64,000 bases of DNA from the NCBI RefSeq assembly GCF_020880415.1, contig NZ_JAJIUJ010000040.1:62001-126000 (forward strand), written 5' to 3'. Below are positions 26,545-34,814 of this stretch, piece by piece. The notes under the pieces were generated by a model. That model did no database searches. It was not told the origin of the DNA and saw only the letters and a list, made by a program, of their open reading frames with translations. Position 1 is the stretch's first letter, and every line of letters starts with the position of its first letter. Position numbers and translations under genes: made by a program. This DNA comes from Xanthomonas euvesicatoria pv. euvesicatoria (GTDB lineage Bacteria > Pseudomonadota > Gammaproteobacteria > Xanthomonadales > Xanthomonadaceae).

Positions 26545-29500
26545 ATGCATGTGTTGCAGCGTCGTGCAGCCGTATTTCTGTGTGCGCTGGCCGTGGCCGG
26601 CCACGCCAATGCCCAGGTCGTCATCAGCCAGGTCTACGGCGGTGGCGGCAATAGCGGCGCCACCCTCCGCAGCGATTTCATCGAGCTGCACAACATCGGC
26701 GGTGCCCCGGTCAGCCTGGATGGCTGGTCGGTGCAGTACGCCTCCGCGGCCGGCAGCAGCTGGCAGGTCACCCCGCTGGCGGGCACTGTCCCGGCCGGCG
26801 GCTATTACCTGATCAAGCAGGCCGACGGCAGCGGCGGCAGCGTGGCGCTGCCCACGCCCGATGCCATCGGCACGCTGGCCATGAGCGGCACCGCCGGCAA
26901 GGTGGCGCTGAGCAATAGCGCCTCCGCGTTGAGCGGCACCTGCCCCACCGGCAATGCCGATCTGGTCGGCTATGGCAGCACGGCCAGCTGCGCCGAAGGC
27001 AATGCGCCCACGCCGGCCCCCAGCAACACGCTGGCGGTGCTGCGCGGCAACGACGGTTGCACCGATACCGACAACAACGCCGCCGACTTCGCCACCGGCG
27101 CGCCTGCCCCGCGCAATGCCGCCAGCCCCGCGCGCCTGTGCAGCGGCGGCGGCCAGCCGGTCGCCACGCTGGCCGATGTCAGCCAGGCCGAAGGCAATGC
27201 CGGCACCCGCAGCTTGGTATTCACCCTGAGCCTGAGCCAGCCGGCCGGTGCGGGCGGGGTGAGCTTCACCGCCGCCACCGTCGATGGCACCGCCACCGCC
27301 GGCAGCGACTATGTCGCCCTGCCCGCCACCAGCCTGCGCATCGCCGCTGGCGAACGCAGCGCCACCATTTCCGTCGATGTCCTGGGCGACACCACGCCGG
27401 AGCCGGATGAAAGCTTCCGGCTGCAGATCAGCGGCCTCACCGGCGCGCTGCCGGCCACGCTGAGCGCCACCGGCACCATCCTCAACGACGACTTCAGTCT
27501 GTTGCCGATCCACGCCATCCAGGGCAAGGGTACGCGCTCGCCGCTGGAGGGCCAGGTGGTGGCCACCTCGGGCATCGTGACGGCACGCCGCAGCGCCGGG
27601 TTCTTCCTGCAGGCACCCGATAGCGAAGCCGACGCCGACCCGTCCACCTCCGAAGGCGTGTACGTCTACACCGGCAGCCCACCGCCGGAGGCGGCCGCCA
27701 TCGGCAACCGGGTGCGCGTGCAGGGCACGGTGATCGAATACGTGCCCACCGCCGACCCCACCCAGCCACCGCTCACCGAGATCGGCGGCAGCCTGACCGT
27801 GCTGGCCGATTCCACCGGCAACCCGTTGCCGATGCCGGTGGCGTTGAGCGCGAACTTCCCCAACCCCAACGGTGCCTTCGATCAGCTCGAAGCGCTGGAA
27901 GGCATGCGTGTGGCCGCCGCCAGCCTCACCGTCAATACCCCCACCGGCGGCAGCGTCAACGAGACCAACGCCACGGCGACCAGCAATGGCGTCTTCCATG
28001 CCGTGGTCACCGGCGTGCCGCGCGCCTACCGCGAGCCGGGCGTGCAGTTGCCCGACCCGCTGCCGGCCGGCTCGCCTGCCGGCGTGCCGCGCTGGAATAC
28101 CAATCCCGAAGTGATCGCGGTCGGCAGTGCCGGCGTCGGCGCCGAGCGGCTGGATCTGGCCTCCGGCTGCCAGGTGCTCGATGTGGTCGGCCCGCTGGAT
28201 TACAGCTTCCGCCGCTACACGCTGTATCCGGAACGCACCCCGCAGGTGAGCTGCAACGGTGCCGACCAACCGCGCCCGGCACCGGTACCGCAGGCCGACG
28301 ACGTGGCCGTGGCGACCTACAACATGGAGCGCTTCTTCGACGACCAGAACGACCCGGCGATCGGCGAACCGGTGCTCACGCCGGCCGCCTTCCAGGCCCG
28401 CCTCAACAAGGCCTCGCTGGCGATCCGCAACTACCTGCACACGCCCGACATCCTGGGCACGGTGGAAGTGGAAAACCTCAGCGTGCTGCAGACGCTGGCC
28501 GCACGCGTCAACGCCGATGCGGTGGCCGCCGGCCAGCAGGATCCCAAGTACGTGGCGTACCTGCAGGAAGGCAACGACGTGGGCGGCATCGACGTCGGTT
28601 TCCTGGTCAAGACCGCACAGATCGCCGGCGGCGTGGCGCGCGTGGAAGTGCTCTCGATCGCTCAGGAAGGCAAGACCACCACCTGGACCGAGCCGGGTGG
28701 CGGCGTGAGCCTGCTCAACGACCGCCCGCCGCTGGTACTCACCGCCAACGTGCACCAGGCCGACGGCCGCGTGCTGCCGCTGACCGCCATCGTGGTGCAT
28801 CAGCGTTCGCTCAACGGCGCCGAAACCGACGATGCCGCCGGCATGCGCATCCGCGCCAAGCGCCAGGCGCAGGCCGAGTATCTGGCGCGCCTGCTGCAAA
28901 CGCGTCAGCAATTGAATCCCGACGAAAAAGTGCTGGTCATGGGCGACTTCAACGCCTTCGAATTCAACGACGGCTATGTGGATGCGGTGGGCACCGTCAC
29001 CGGCAAACCGGCGCCGGATGCGCAGACCGTGGTGGGCGGCGATGGCACCGATCTGGTCAACCCGGATTACACCGACCTGACCTGGTTCAACACGCCCGAC
29101 CAGAGCTACTCGTACGCCTTCGACGGCAACGTGCAGTCGCTGGATCACATCCTGGCCAACGATGCGCTGATGCGCGCGCCGCAGATCGCCTCGCTGTCGG
29201 TGGGCCACGCGCGCATCAATGCCGACTTCCCCGGCACCGCGCGTAACGATGCCAATACGCCGACGCGGCTGTCCGATCACGATCCCACCGTGGTGCTGTT
29301 GCGCATGACCAAACAGGTCAATGCGGACCTGGGCGTGGCGGTCACTGCTGCGCGTGATCAGGTCACCGAAGGCGAGCGCATCGATTTCAGTGTGGACGTC
29401 GAAAACCGCGGCCCCGACAGTGCGGCGTTCGCTGCGGTTGCCTTGGCGTTCGATGCCGCAGTGAGCCCATGCGTCACCGCCGCACCTGGCTGGGTGTGCC

Positions 29501-30126
29501 AACCGCCGCAGACCGGCACCCAGACGGTGGTCACCTGCACCATTGCAGCGTTGGCAGCCGGTAACGCGCAGAACTTCTCGGTGCAGGTGGAGGCGGATGC
29601 GGCATTGGCCGGACGGACGTTGACCCTGGCTGCATCGGCGGCTTCGCAAACCCCCGATCCGCAGTCGGGCAACGACACCGATGCGGCCAGCGTGACGGTA
29701 CAGGCGCAACCCCGCAGCGACCTGGCGGTACGTTTCGACGGCCCAAGCAGCCTGCCGACCACCGCCTTCAGCGCCACCTACCGCGTGCTGGTGAGCAATG
29801 TCGGCGCCGCACCGGCGCAAGGCTCCGGCCTGGTGATCGAAGGCAACACGGTGTCGGCGTTGTCGCAATTGGTACCGCCGCAAGGCTGGCGTTGCGACAA
29901 GCAGACCCAATCGCTGCGTCGGGCCCGCTTCGTCTGCAGCACCGCCGCGGTGGTACTGCCCGGCGCGCAGGCAACTTTCCAGTTGACCGTCGCTGCCAGG
30001 CCCATCCCGGCCGACGGCGCGGTGCGGGTGCAGGCCACGGCCACCTCGCGTTCGCCCGATGCCAACCCAGCCGACAACACTGCGCTGATCGTCACGCCGA
30101 TCGGCGGAGGTGATGGGCGCCGCTGA
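26545..30126 (+). CDS. Secreted ExeM/NucH-type extracellular nuclease
   Basis: A 1193-residue exported protein with a cleavable signal (ALAVAGHANA-Q). Domains: lamin-tail domain (about 22-140, VVISQVYGGGGNSGA); Calx-beta repeat (about 207-315, DVSQAEGNAGTRS); an OB-like segment of the ExeM family; an endonuclease/exonuclease/phosphatase domain (about 585-915) with VATYNMERFF, VENLSVLQ, MGDFNAFEF and LSDHDPTV; then two DUF11/CARDB-like beta-sandwiches (about 925-1050 and 1056-1190). It should degrade extracellular DNA using divalent metal, useful for nutrient capture, biofilm release or escape from plant DNA traps. The tandem C-terminal sandwiches may anchor it to the surface. No LPXTG-like or GlyGly-CTERM tail was seen. 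It ends at a good terminator. Confidence 0.9.
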   Translation: MHVLQRRAAVFLCALAVAGHANAQVVISQVYGGGGNSGATLRSDFIELHNIGGAPVSLDGWSVQYASAAGSSWQVTPLAGTVPAGGYYLIKQADGSGGSVALPTPDAIGTLAMSGTAGKVALSNSASALSGTCPTGNADLVGYGSTASCAEGNAPTPAPSNTLAVLRGNDGCTDTDNNAADFATGAPAPRNAASPARLCSGGGQPVATLADVSQAEGNAGTRSLVFTLSLSQPAGAGGVSFTAATVDGTATAGSDYVALPATSLRIAAGERSATISVDVLGDTTPEPDESFRLQISGLTGALPATLSATGTILNDDFSLLPIHAIQGKGTRSPLEGQVVATSGIVTARRSAGFFLQAPDSEADADPSTSEGVYVYTGSPPPEAAAIGNRVRVQGTVIEYVPTADPTQPPLTEIGGSLTVLADSTGNPLPMPVALSANFPNPNGAFDQLEALEGMRVAAASLTVNTPTGGSVNETNATATSNGVFHAVVTGVPRAYREPGVQLPDPLPAGSPAGVPRWNTNPEVIAVGSAGVGAERLDLASGCQVLDVVGPLDYSFRRYTLYPERTPQVSCNGADQPRPAPVPQADDVAVATYNMERFFDDQNDPAIGEPVLTPAAFQARLNKASLAIRNYLHTPDILGTVEVENLSVLQTLAARVNADAVAAGQQDPKYVAYLQEGNDVGGIDVGFLVKTAQIAGGVARVEVLSIAQEGKTTTWTEPGGGVSLLNDRPPLVLTANVHQADGRVLPLTAIVVHQRSLNGAETDDAAGMRIRAKRQAQAEYLARLLQTRQQLNPDEKVLVMGDFNAFEFNDGYVDAVGTVTGKPAPDAQTVVGGDGTDLVNPDYTDLTWFNTPDQSYSYAFDGNVQSLDHILANDALMRAPQIASLSVGHARINADFPGTARNDANTPTRLSDHDPTVVLLRMTKQVNADLGVAVTAARDQVTEGERIDFSVDVENRGPDSAAFAAVALAFDAAVSPCVTAAPGWVCQPPQTGTQTVVTCTIAALAAGNAQNFSVQVEADAALAGRTLTLAASAASQTPDPQSGNDTDAASVTVQAQPRSDLAVRFDGPSSLPTTAFSATYRVLVSNVGAAPAQGSGLVIEGNTVSALSQLVPPQGWRCDKQTQSLRRARFVCSTAAVVLPGAQATFQLTVAARPIPADGAVRVQATATSRSPDANPADNTALIVTPIGGGDGRR

Positions 30127-30161
30127 TCGCAGTGCAACACGTCGCAGTTCTCTACTGCGAC

Positions 30162-30194
30162 AAAGGGCGCGGCCTGGTCCGCGCCCTTTTTTTT
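30162..30194 (+). terminator. Rho-independent terminator after the nuclease
   Basis: AAAGGGCGCGG pairs perfectly with CCGCGCCCTTT around CCTGGT, and eight T residues run from the end of the stem. Confidence 0.92.
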
Positions 30195-30303
30195 GTGCAA
30201 GCCAGCATGATTGTCTGCTGCGGTGCAGGACAGCGTTTTGCTTCGCCGTCCTTAACATGGCAACTCATATCATTTGAAACTTCTTGATGAAGGTGTCGTC
30301 GCA

Positions 30304-31392
30304 ATGAGCGTAGCCGCGCAGTTCCAGATCGACTATCTGCAATACATGGACGCGGACGGCCAATGGGTCCGCGACGACCTTCCGGCCGACGCCGCCAACC
30401 CGCAACAGCTGCTCGCCCTGTTCAAGCGCATGTTGTTCGTGCGCACCTTCGACACCAAGTCAGTGGCCCTGCAGCGCACCGGCAAGCTGGGCACCTACGC
30501 GGCCTGCATCGGCCACGAAGCCACGCATGTGGGCATCGGCGCTTCGATGCGCAGCGGCGATGTGTTCGCGCCCAGCTACCGCGAATACGGCACCATGTTC
30601 GAACGCGGCGTGCGCCCGCGCGATGTGCTGCTGTACTGGGGCGGCGACGAGCGCGGCAGCGACTATCCGCGCGATGCCGATGCGGCGATCGACTTCCCGA
30701 TCTGCGTGCCCATTTCCACCCAGTGCCTGCACGCCGCCGGCTCGGCGCTGTCGTTCAAGCTGCAGGGCAAACCGCAGGTTGCGGTGGCCTGCTGCGGCGA
30801 CGGTGGCAGCTCCAAGACCGACTTCTATGCCGCGCTCAATTCGGCCGGCGCCTACAAGCTGCCGCTGATCCTGTGCGTGATCAATAACGGCTGGGCGATC
30901 TCGGTGCCGCGCTCGGCGCAGACCGGCGCGCAGACGCTTGCGCAGAAGGGCCTGGCCGGCGGCCTGCAGTGCCTGCAGGTGGACGGCAACGATCTGGTTG
31001 CCGTGCTCGAAGCCATGCGTCAGGCACGCGTGCGCGCACTGGCCGGCGATGGCGGCACGGTGATCGAGTTTTTGACCTATCGCCTGTCCGACCACACCAC
31101 CGCCGACGACGCGCGGCGCTATCGCGGCGAAGAAGAGGTCAAGCAGGGCTGGGCGCGCGAACCGCTGCTGCGCCTGCGCCGCTACCTCACCGCGCAAGGC
31201 CTGTGGGACGCCGCCCAGGAAGACGCCTGGAAGGCCGAATGCAGCGCGCGCGTGGACGAAGAGGTCAACGCCTATCTCAACACGCCGGTGCAGCCGGTCG
31301 AAGCGATGTTCGATTACCTCTACGGCGACCCGCCGGCCGAGTTGCTGGCACAGCGCGCCGAGGTGATGGCGCTGGAGTCGCGCCATGGATGA
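30304..31392 (+). CDS. 2-oxoacid dehydrogenase E1 component, alpha subunit
   Basis: A 362-residue thiamine-diphosphate subunit that decarboxylates a 2-oxoacid. The TPP motif runs from CCGDGGSSKTDFY to CVINNGW (GDG then NN). IGHEATHVGIGASM and APSYREYGTMFERGV are the family's cofactor and subunit contacts, and the phosphorylation-loop region reads YRLSDHTTADDARRYR. The last motif is closer to branched-chain E1 alpha than to pyruvate E1 alpha, but annotation in the genus as pyruvate dehydrogenase is common, so the substrate is open. It is the first gene of a four-gene operon (E1 alpha, E1 beta, SH3 protein, E2). No E3 gene is present; the complex would share a lipoamide dehydrogenase encoded elsewhere. 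Confidence 0.9.
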   Translation: MSVAAQFQIDYLQYMDADGQWVRDDLPADAANPQQLLALFKRMLFVRTFDTKSVALQRTGKLGTYAACIGHEATHVGIGASMRSGDVFAPSYREYGTMFERGVRPRDVLLYWGGDERGSDYPRDADAAIDFPICVPISTQCLHAAGSALSFKLQGKPQVAVACCGDGGSSKTDFYAALNSAGAYKLPLILCVINNGWAISVPRSAQTGAQTLAQKGLAGGLQCLQVDGNDLVAVLEAMRQARVRALAGDGGTVIEFLTYRLSDHTTADDARRYRGEEEVKQGWAREPLLRLRRYLTAQGLWDAAQEDAWKAECSARVDEEVNAYLNTPVQPVEAMFDYLYGDPPAELLAQRAEVMALESRHG

Positions 31393-31471
31393 GCTCACCC
31401 ATGTGCCCGCAGACACCTCGCAGCACGCCAGTGCCCCTTACAACGCTGCGGCAACGCGCGGAGAGATCGCC

Positions 31472-32455
31472 ATGAGTTCGCCCATCACCCTGATCGAAGC
31501 CATCACCCAGGCGCTAGCCTGGGAGCTGGAACACGACCCCGCGGTACTGGTGCTGGGCGAGGATGTCGGCGTCAACGGTGGCGTGTTTCGTGCCACCGCC
31601 GGCCTGCAGCAACGCTTCGGCAGCGACCGCGTGCTGGACACGCCGCTGGACGAAACCACCATCGCCGGGCTGAGCGTCGGGCTGGCCGCGCAAGGCATGA
31701 AGCCGGTGGCCGAAGCGCAGTTCGACGGCTTCGTGTATCCGATGGTCGACCATCTGATCTGCCACGCCGCCCGCCTGCGCAACCGCACCCGTGGCCGCCT
31801 GCATTGCCCGATGGTGCTGCGCGTGCCGTGGGGCGGTGGCATCCGCGCGCCGGAACATCACAGCGAAGCCAACGAAGCCATCTTCACCAACGTGCCGGGC
31901 CTGCGCGTGGTGCTGCCGTCCTCGCCGCAGCGCGCCTACGGCCTGCTGCTGGCCGCCATCCGCGACCCGGATCCGGTCATCTACATGGAGCCCAAGCGCA
32001 TCTATCGCCAGTACAAGGAAGTGGTGGCCAACGATGGGCAAGCGCTGCCGCTGGATGTGTGCTTCGTGTTGCGCGACGGCACCGATGTCACCCTAGTGAC
32101 CTGGGGCGCGCAGGTGAAAGAGGCGCTGGAAGCGGCCGACAAACTCGCTGGCGAAGGCATCAGCGCCGAAGTCATCGACGTGGCCACGTTGCGCCCGCTG
32201 GACTTCGACACCATCGCCGAATCGGTGGCCAAGACCGGCCGCTGCGTGATCGTGCAGGAAGCCCCGCGCACCGCCGGTTTCGGTGCGGAAATCGCCGCGC
32301 GCCTGGCCGAACAGTCGATGTACGACCTGGTGGCGCCAGTGGAACGCGTCACCGGTTACGACACGCATATCCCGCTGTTCCGGCTGGAAATGAAGTTCCT
32401 GCCGAGCGTGGAGCGCATCGTCGCCGCGGCACGTCGCGCGGTGGCTGCCGGCTGA
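31472..32455 (+). CDS. 2-oxoacid dehydrogenase E1 component, beta subunit
   Basis: A 327-residue partner of the alpha subunit. It shows LGEDVGVNGGVFRATAGL, DTPLDETTIAGLSVGLA (Glu that activates thiamine), AEAQFDGFVYPMVD, VLRVPWGGGIRAPEHHSE with the active-site His pair, and the C-terminal TVLVTWGAQ-like and DVATLRPLD segments. ATG 31472 follows GGAGAG and matches the family N-terminus (ITLIEAITQAL). An in-frame ATG at 31385, inside the E1 alpha stop region, would add 29 residues unlike any family member. The SH3 gene starts one base after this stop codon. Confidence 0.92.
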   Translation: MSSPITLIEAITQALAWELEHDPAVLVLGEDVGVNGGVFRATAGLQQRFGSDRVLDTPLDETTIAGLSVGLAAQGMKPVAEAQFDGFVYPMVDHLICHAARLRNRTRGRLHCPMVLRVPWGGGIRAPEHHSEANEAIFTNVPGLRVVLPSSPQRAYGLLLAAIRDPDPVIYMEPKRIYRQYKEVVANDGQALPLDVCFVLRDGTDVTLVTWGAQVKEALEAADKLAGEGISAEVIDVATLRPLDFDTIAESVAKTGRCVIVQEAPRTAGFGAEIAARLAEQSMYDLVAPVERVTGYDTHIPLFRLEMKFLPSVERIVAAARRAVAAG

Positions 32456-32456
32456 T

Positions 32457-32840
32457 ATGCGCGCCCGTCTGCTTTGCGACCATCGCGCCGCCTACGCCAA
32501 CCCGGTCCGCTTCCAGGCAGGCCAGCAGGTCGGCGTGGGCGTGCGCGACGAAGAATGGCCGGCGTTTGCCTGGGTCACGACCGATAGCGGACGCGCCGGT
32601 TGGGCGCCGCTGGCCTGGTTGCGCCCGCTGGGGGACGGCCGGGCCGAAGCCCTGCGCGATTACGACGCACGCGAACTCGATGCCCAGACAGGCGAGGACG
32701 TGTTGCTGCATCACGAACACGGTGGCTGGTGGTGGTCCGAACGTGCCGACGGCACGCAGGGCTGGCTGCCGGCCGCCGACCTTGAACTCCTCGACGACAC
32801 CACGCCGCAGCTGCCGGCCGCGCAAGAGAACCTGCCATGA
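32457..32840 (+). CDS. Tandem SH3-domain protein inside the dehydrogenase operon
   Basis: A 127-residue soluble protein made of two SH3-like domains. The first (about 5-60) reads DHRAAYANPVRFQAGQ, DEEWPAFAWVTTDSGRAGW and APLAWL. The second (about 62-116) follows the eukaryote-type SH3 pattern closely: ALRDYDARELDAQTGED, then GGWWWSERADGTQGWLP and a last strand ADLELL. There is no signal peptide, so it should act in the cytoplasm, probably binding a Pro-rich segment. The E2 linker is Pro/Ala-rich, which makes E2 a candidate partner. It starts one base after the E1 beta stop and overlaps E2 by four bases, so its production is tied to the complex. Function unproven. Confidence 0.8.
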   Translation: MRARLLCDHRAAYANPVRFQAGQQVGVGVRDEEWPAFAWVTTDSGRAGWAPLAWLRPLGDGRAEALRDYDARELDAQTGEDVLLHHEHGGWWWSERADGTQGWLPAADLELLDDTTPQLPAAQENLP

Positions 32841-34345
32841 GCGACAACAAGAATTTCCACCTGCCCGACCTGGGCGAAGGCCTGCCCGACGCCACCATCG
32901 TGGAATGGTTCGTCAAGGAGGGCGACACCGTGCGCCTGGACGACCCGCTGGTGTCGATGGAAACCGCCAAGGCGGTGGTCGAGGTGCCCTCGCCGTTTTC
33001 CGGGACCGTGGTCAAGCTCGCCGGCGCCGCCGGCGATGTGATCGTGACCGGCTCGGTGCTGGCGCAGTTCGCGCTGGATGCCTCGCAGCCGCAACGCGCC
33101 GACGGCCAGGACACCGGCCATTCGCATGGACCGGCGCCGACGCACGCACCCACGCCCAGCACCGGCGACAGCGCGGCTGGGCACACCACGCGCGTGGTGG
33201 CCTCCGATAACGGCGGCGAAATTGCCGATGCCGATGCTGGCGATGGCAGCAGCGATCGCGACGATGCCGGCACCGTGGTCGGCGCGATGCAGAGCTCCAA
33301 CGCCGTGCAGAGCGAGCAGGCCATTACCGTCGGCGGCGTGCGCGCCATGCCGGTGGTGCGCGCGCTGGCGCGCAAGCTGCGTGTGGACTTGGTACAGGTG
33401 CGCGCTACCGGCCCGGACGGCACGGTCACGCTGGCAGACGTAAAGCAGGCAGCGGCCGCCGGTACCGCGCAGCCCTCACCCGGCGCGCACGGCGCGCCGA
33501 CCTCTCCTGCCAGCGGGCGAGGTGGTCCGATCGGTGACGGTGGGAGAGCTGCTGGGAGCGCTGCCGACGGCAGGGATCGACCCGCAACAGCACCCCTTCT
33601 TCCGCCTGCGGGAGAAGGTGCCCGCAGGGCGGACGAGGGCAACGCCCGCTCCACGCTGTCGGCCAGCGGCAAGCCGATGCGCACCCAGTCGCCCGGCATC
33701 AGCGCCAAGGGCCAACCCGAGCAACTCAAGGGCGTGCGCCGCAACATGGCACGTGTGATGGCCGATGCACACACCAAGGTGGTGCCGACCACGCTCAACG
33801 ACGATGCCGATCTGCACGCCTGGCAGCCCGGTAACGATGTCACCGTGCGTCTGGTGCGCGGTATCGTGCGCGCCTGCCAGGCGGTGCCCGCACTCAATGC
33901 CTGGTTCGACGGCGACGCACTCAGCCGCACCCTGCACCACCAGGTCGACATCGGCATTGCCGTGGATACCGAAGAAGGCCTGTTCGTGCCGGCGTTGCGC
34001 AACGCCGACATGCTGGATGCGCATGGCATTCGCGAAGGCGTCAACCGGCTGCGCCAGCAGGTGGAAAGCCGCAGCATCGCCGCGTCCGAACTGAGCGGCT
34101 ACACCATCTCGCTGTCCAACTTCGGCATGTTTGCCGGCCGCTACGCCACGCCGGTGGTGGTGCCGCCCTGCGTGGCGATCGTGGCCGCCGGCCGCGCGCG
34201 CTACCAGCTCACCCCGGTGATGGGCGGCGTGGAAACGCACAAGGTGATGCCGCTGTCGCTGACCTTCGATCACCGCGCCGCCACCGGTGGTGAAGCGGCG
34301 CGCTTCCTGCGCGCCTTGCTGGACGATCTGGCGTTGGCCAACTGA
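32837..34345 (+). CDS. 2-oxoacid dehydrogenase E2 (dihydrolipoamide acyltransferase)
   Basis: A 502-residue core of the complex. Residues 1-82 are a lipoyl domain with the lipoylated Lys45 in SMETAKAVVEV. A long Ala/Pro/Asp-rich linker follows, then a peripheral-subunit-binding domain (about 169-205, MPVVRALARKLRVDL and GPDGTVTLADV) for E1/E3, a second linker (about 210-273) that carries repeat-derived sequence, and the catalytic domain (about 275-502). The active-site motif is DHRAATGGEAARF with His479; the position usually Asp (DHRxxDG) is Thr483. It transfers an acyl group from lipoamide to CoA. The start overlaps the SH3 gene by four bases. The acyl substrate is probably branched-chain or acetyl. 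Confidence 0.9.
   Translation: MSDNKNFHLPDLGEGLPDATIVEWFVKEGDTVRLDDPLVSMETAKAVVEVPSPFSGTVVKLAGAAGDVIVTGSVLAQFALDASQPQRADGQDTGHSHGPAPTHAPTPSTGDSAAGHTTRVVASDNGGEIADADAGDGSSDRDDAGTVVGAMQSSNAVQSEQAITVGGVRAMPVVRALARKLRVDLVQVRATGPDGTVTLADVKQAAAAGTAQPSPGAHGAPTSPASGRGGPIGDGGRAAGSAADGRDRPATAPLLPPAGEGARRADEGNARSTLSASGKPMRTQSPGISAKGQPEQLKGVRRNMARVMADAHTKVVPTTLNDDADLHAWQPGNDVTVRLVRGIVRACQAVPALNAWFDGDALSRTLHHQVDIGIAVDTEEGLFVPALRNADMLDAHGIREGVNRLRQQVESRSIAASELSGYTISLSNFGMFAGRYATPVVVPPCVAIVAAGRARYQLTPVMGGVETHKVMPLSLTFDHRAATGGEAARFLRALLDDLALAN
33474..33640. repeat. Xanthomonas palindromic repeat units inside the E2 coding sequence
   Basis: The linker DNA begins CCCTCACCCGGCG, continues with an imperfect ACCTCTCCTGC/GGGCGAGGT hairpin, and ends with CCTTCTTCCGC/GCGGGAGAAGG (33595-33618), GCCCGCAGGGC and GACGAGGGC. 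These pieces match, with decay, the palindromic repeats common between genes in this genus. They stay in frame and encode a Gly/Ala/Pro-rich stretch of about 55 residues between the subunit-binding and catalytic domains. Confidence 0.7.
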
Positions 34346-34748
34346 GCACTTGCGCGGCGGCTTGCCGGCTCGCCGCGCAGGCTGGAAAACGCCCCGGCAG
34401 CAACCGCGAACGCGGGTACACGCAGATGCGCGCGTGTGCCAGGTGGACGAGCGCAATGCAGCGGATGATTTCCAACGTCAGCGGCGCCCGCAGCCGCGCA
34501 ATGTTGCGGTGTGCTAAGGAACCTCGATCAAGCGCCAGGTTGGTTGCACCAAGTTCAGATTCGCAGCATGGACAAGAACACGGCGCCAGTGCTGACGTCG
34601 CTTGCGCTCTCGCATCTGTCACGATGCGCCGGCAGCCGCTGCCACTGGATGATCCTGCCTGGCGTAGCGACAAGCCCTTCAGACACAGCAAACCTCATTC
34701 GACAAGCCTGCCGTTGCGCTTTCCATCAGGGTCGCCTTATTACATACC
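34346..34748. other. Noncoding region between the E2 gene and the avrRxv terminator
   Basis: About 400 bases. Short frames exist on both strands but none resembles a protein family. The sequence could be the border of a transferred island, yet no insertion-sequence end was recognised. Confidence 0.4.
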
Positions 34749-34774
34749 GAAAAAAAGCCCGCTGGGAAGCGGGC
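34749..34774 (-). terminator. Rho-independent terminator of avrRxv
   Basis: GCCCGCT (34757-34763) and AGCGGGC (34768-34774) pair perfectly around a four-base loop; on the minus strand the stem is followed by seven T residues. It lies 41 bases beyond the avrRxv stop. Confidence 0.88.
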
Positions 34775-34814
34775 CTGTGAAGGTAAGGAAAGTAAATAAT
34801 ATTTGGTAATTGTC

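Noticed and set aside
26527-30258. Very long minus-strand open frame (1243 codons) opposite the nuclease gene
   Set aside because: The plus strand encodes a clear multidomain nuclease. The minus frame is Gly/Arg/His-rich low-complexity sequence with no motif, as expected antisense to GC-rich codons.
31385-31471. Alternative start of E1 beta at ATG 31385, overlapping the E1 alpha stop
   Set aside because: It adds 29 residues without family similarity, while ATG 31472 has GGAGAG and a standard N-terminus.
34511-34780. Plus-strand frame of 89 codons between the E2 gene and avrRxv, considered as a transposase remnant
   Set aside because: No DDE or HTH motif, and it runs through the avrRxv terminator.
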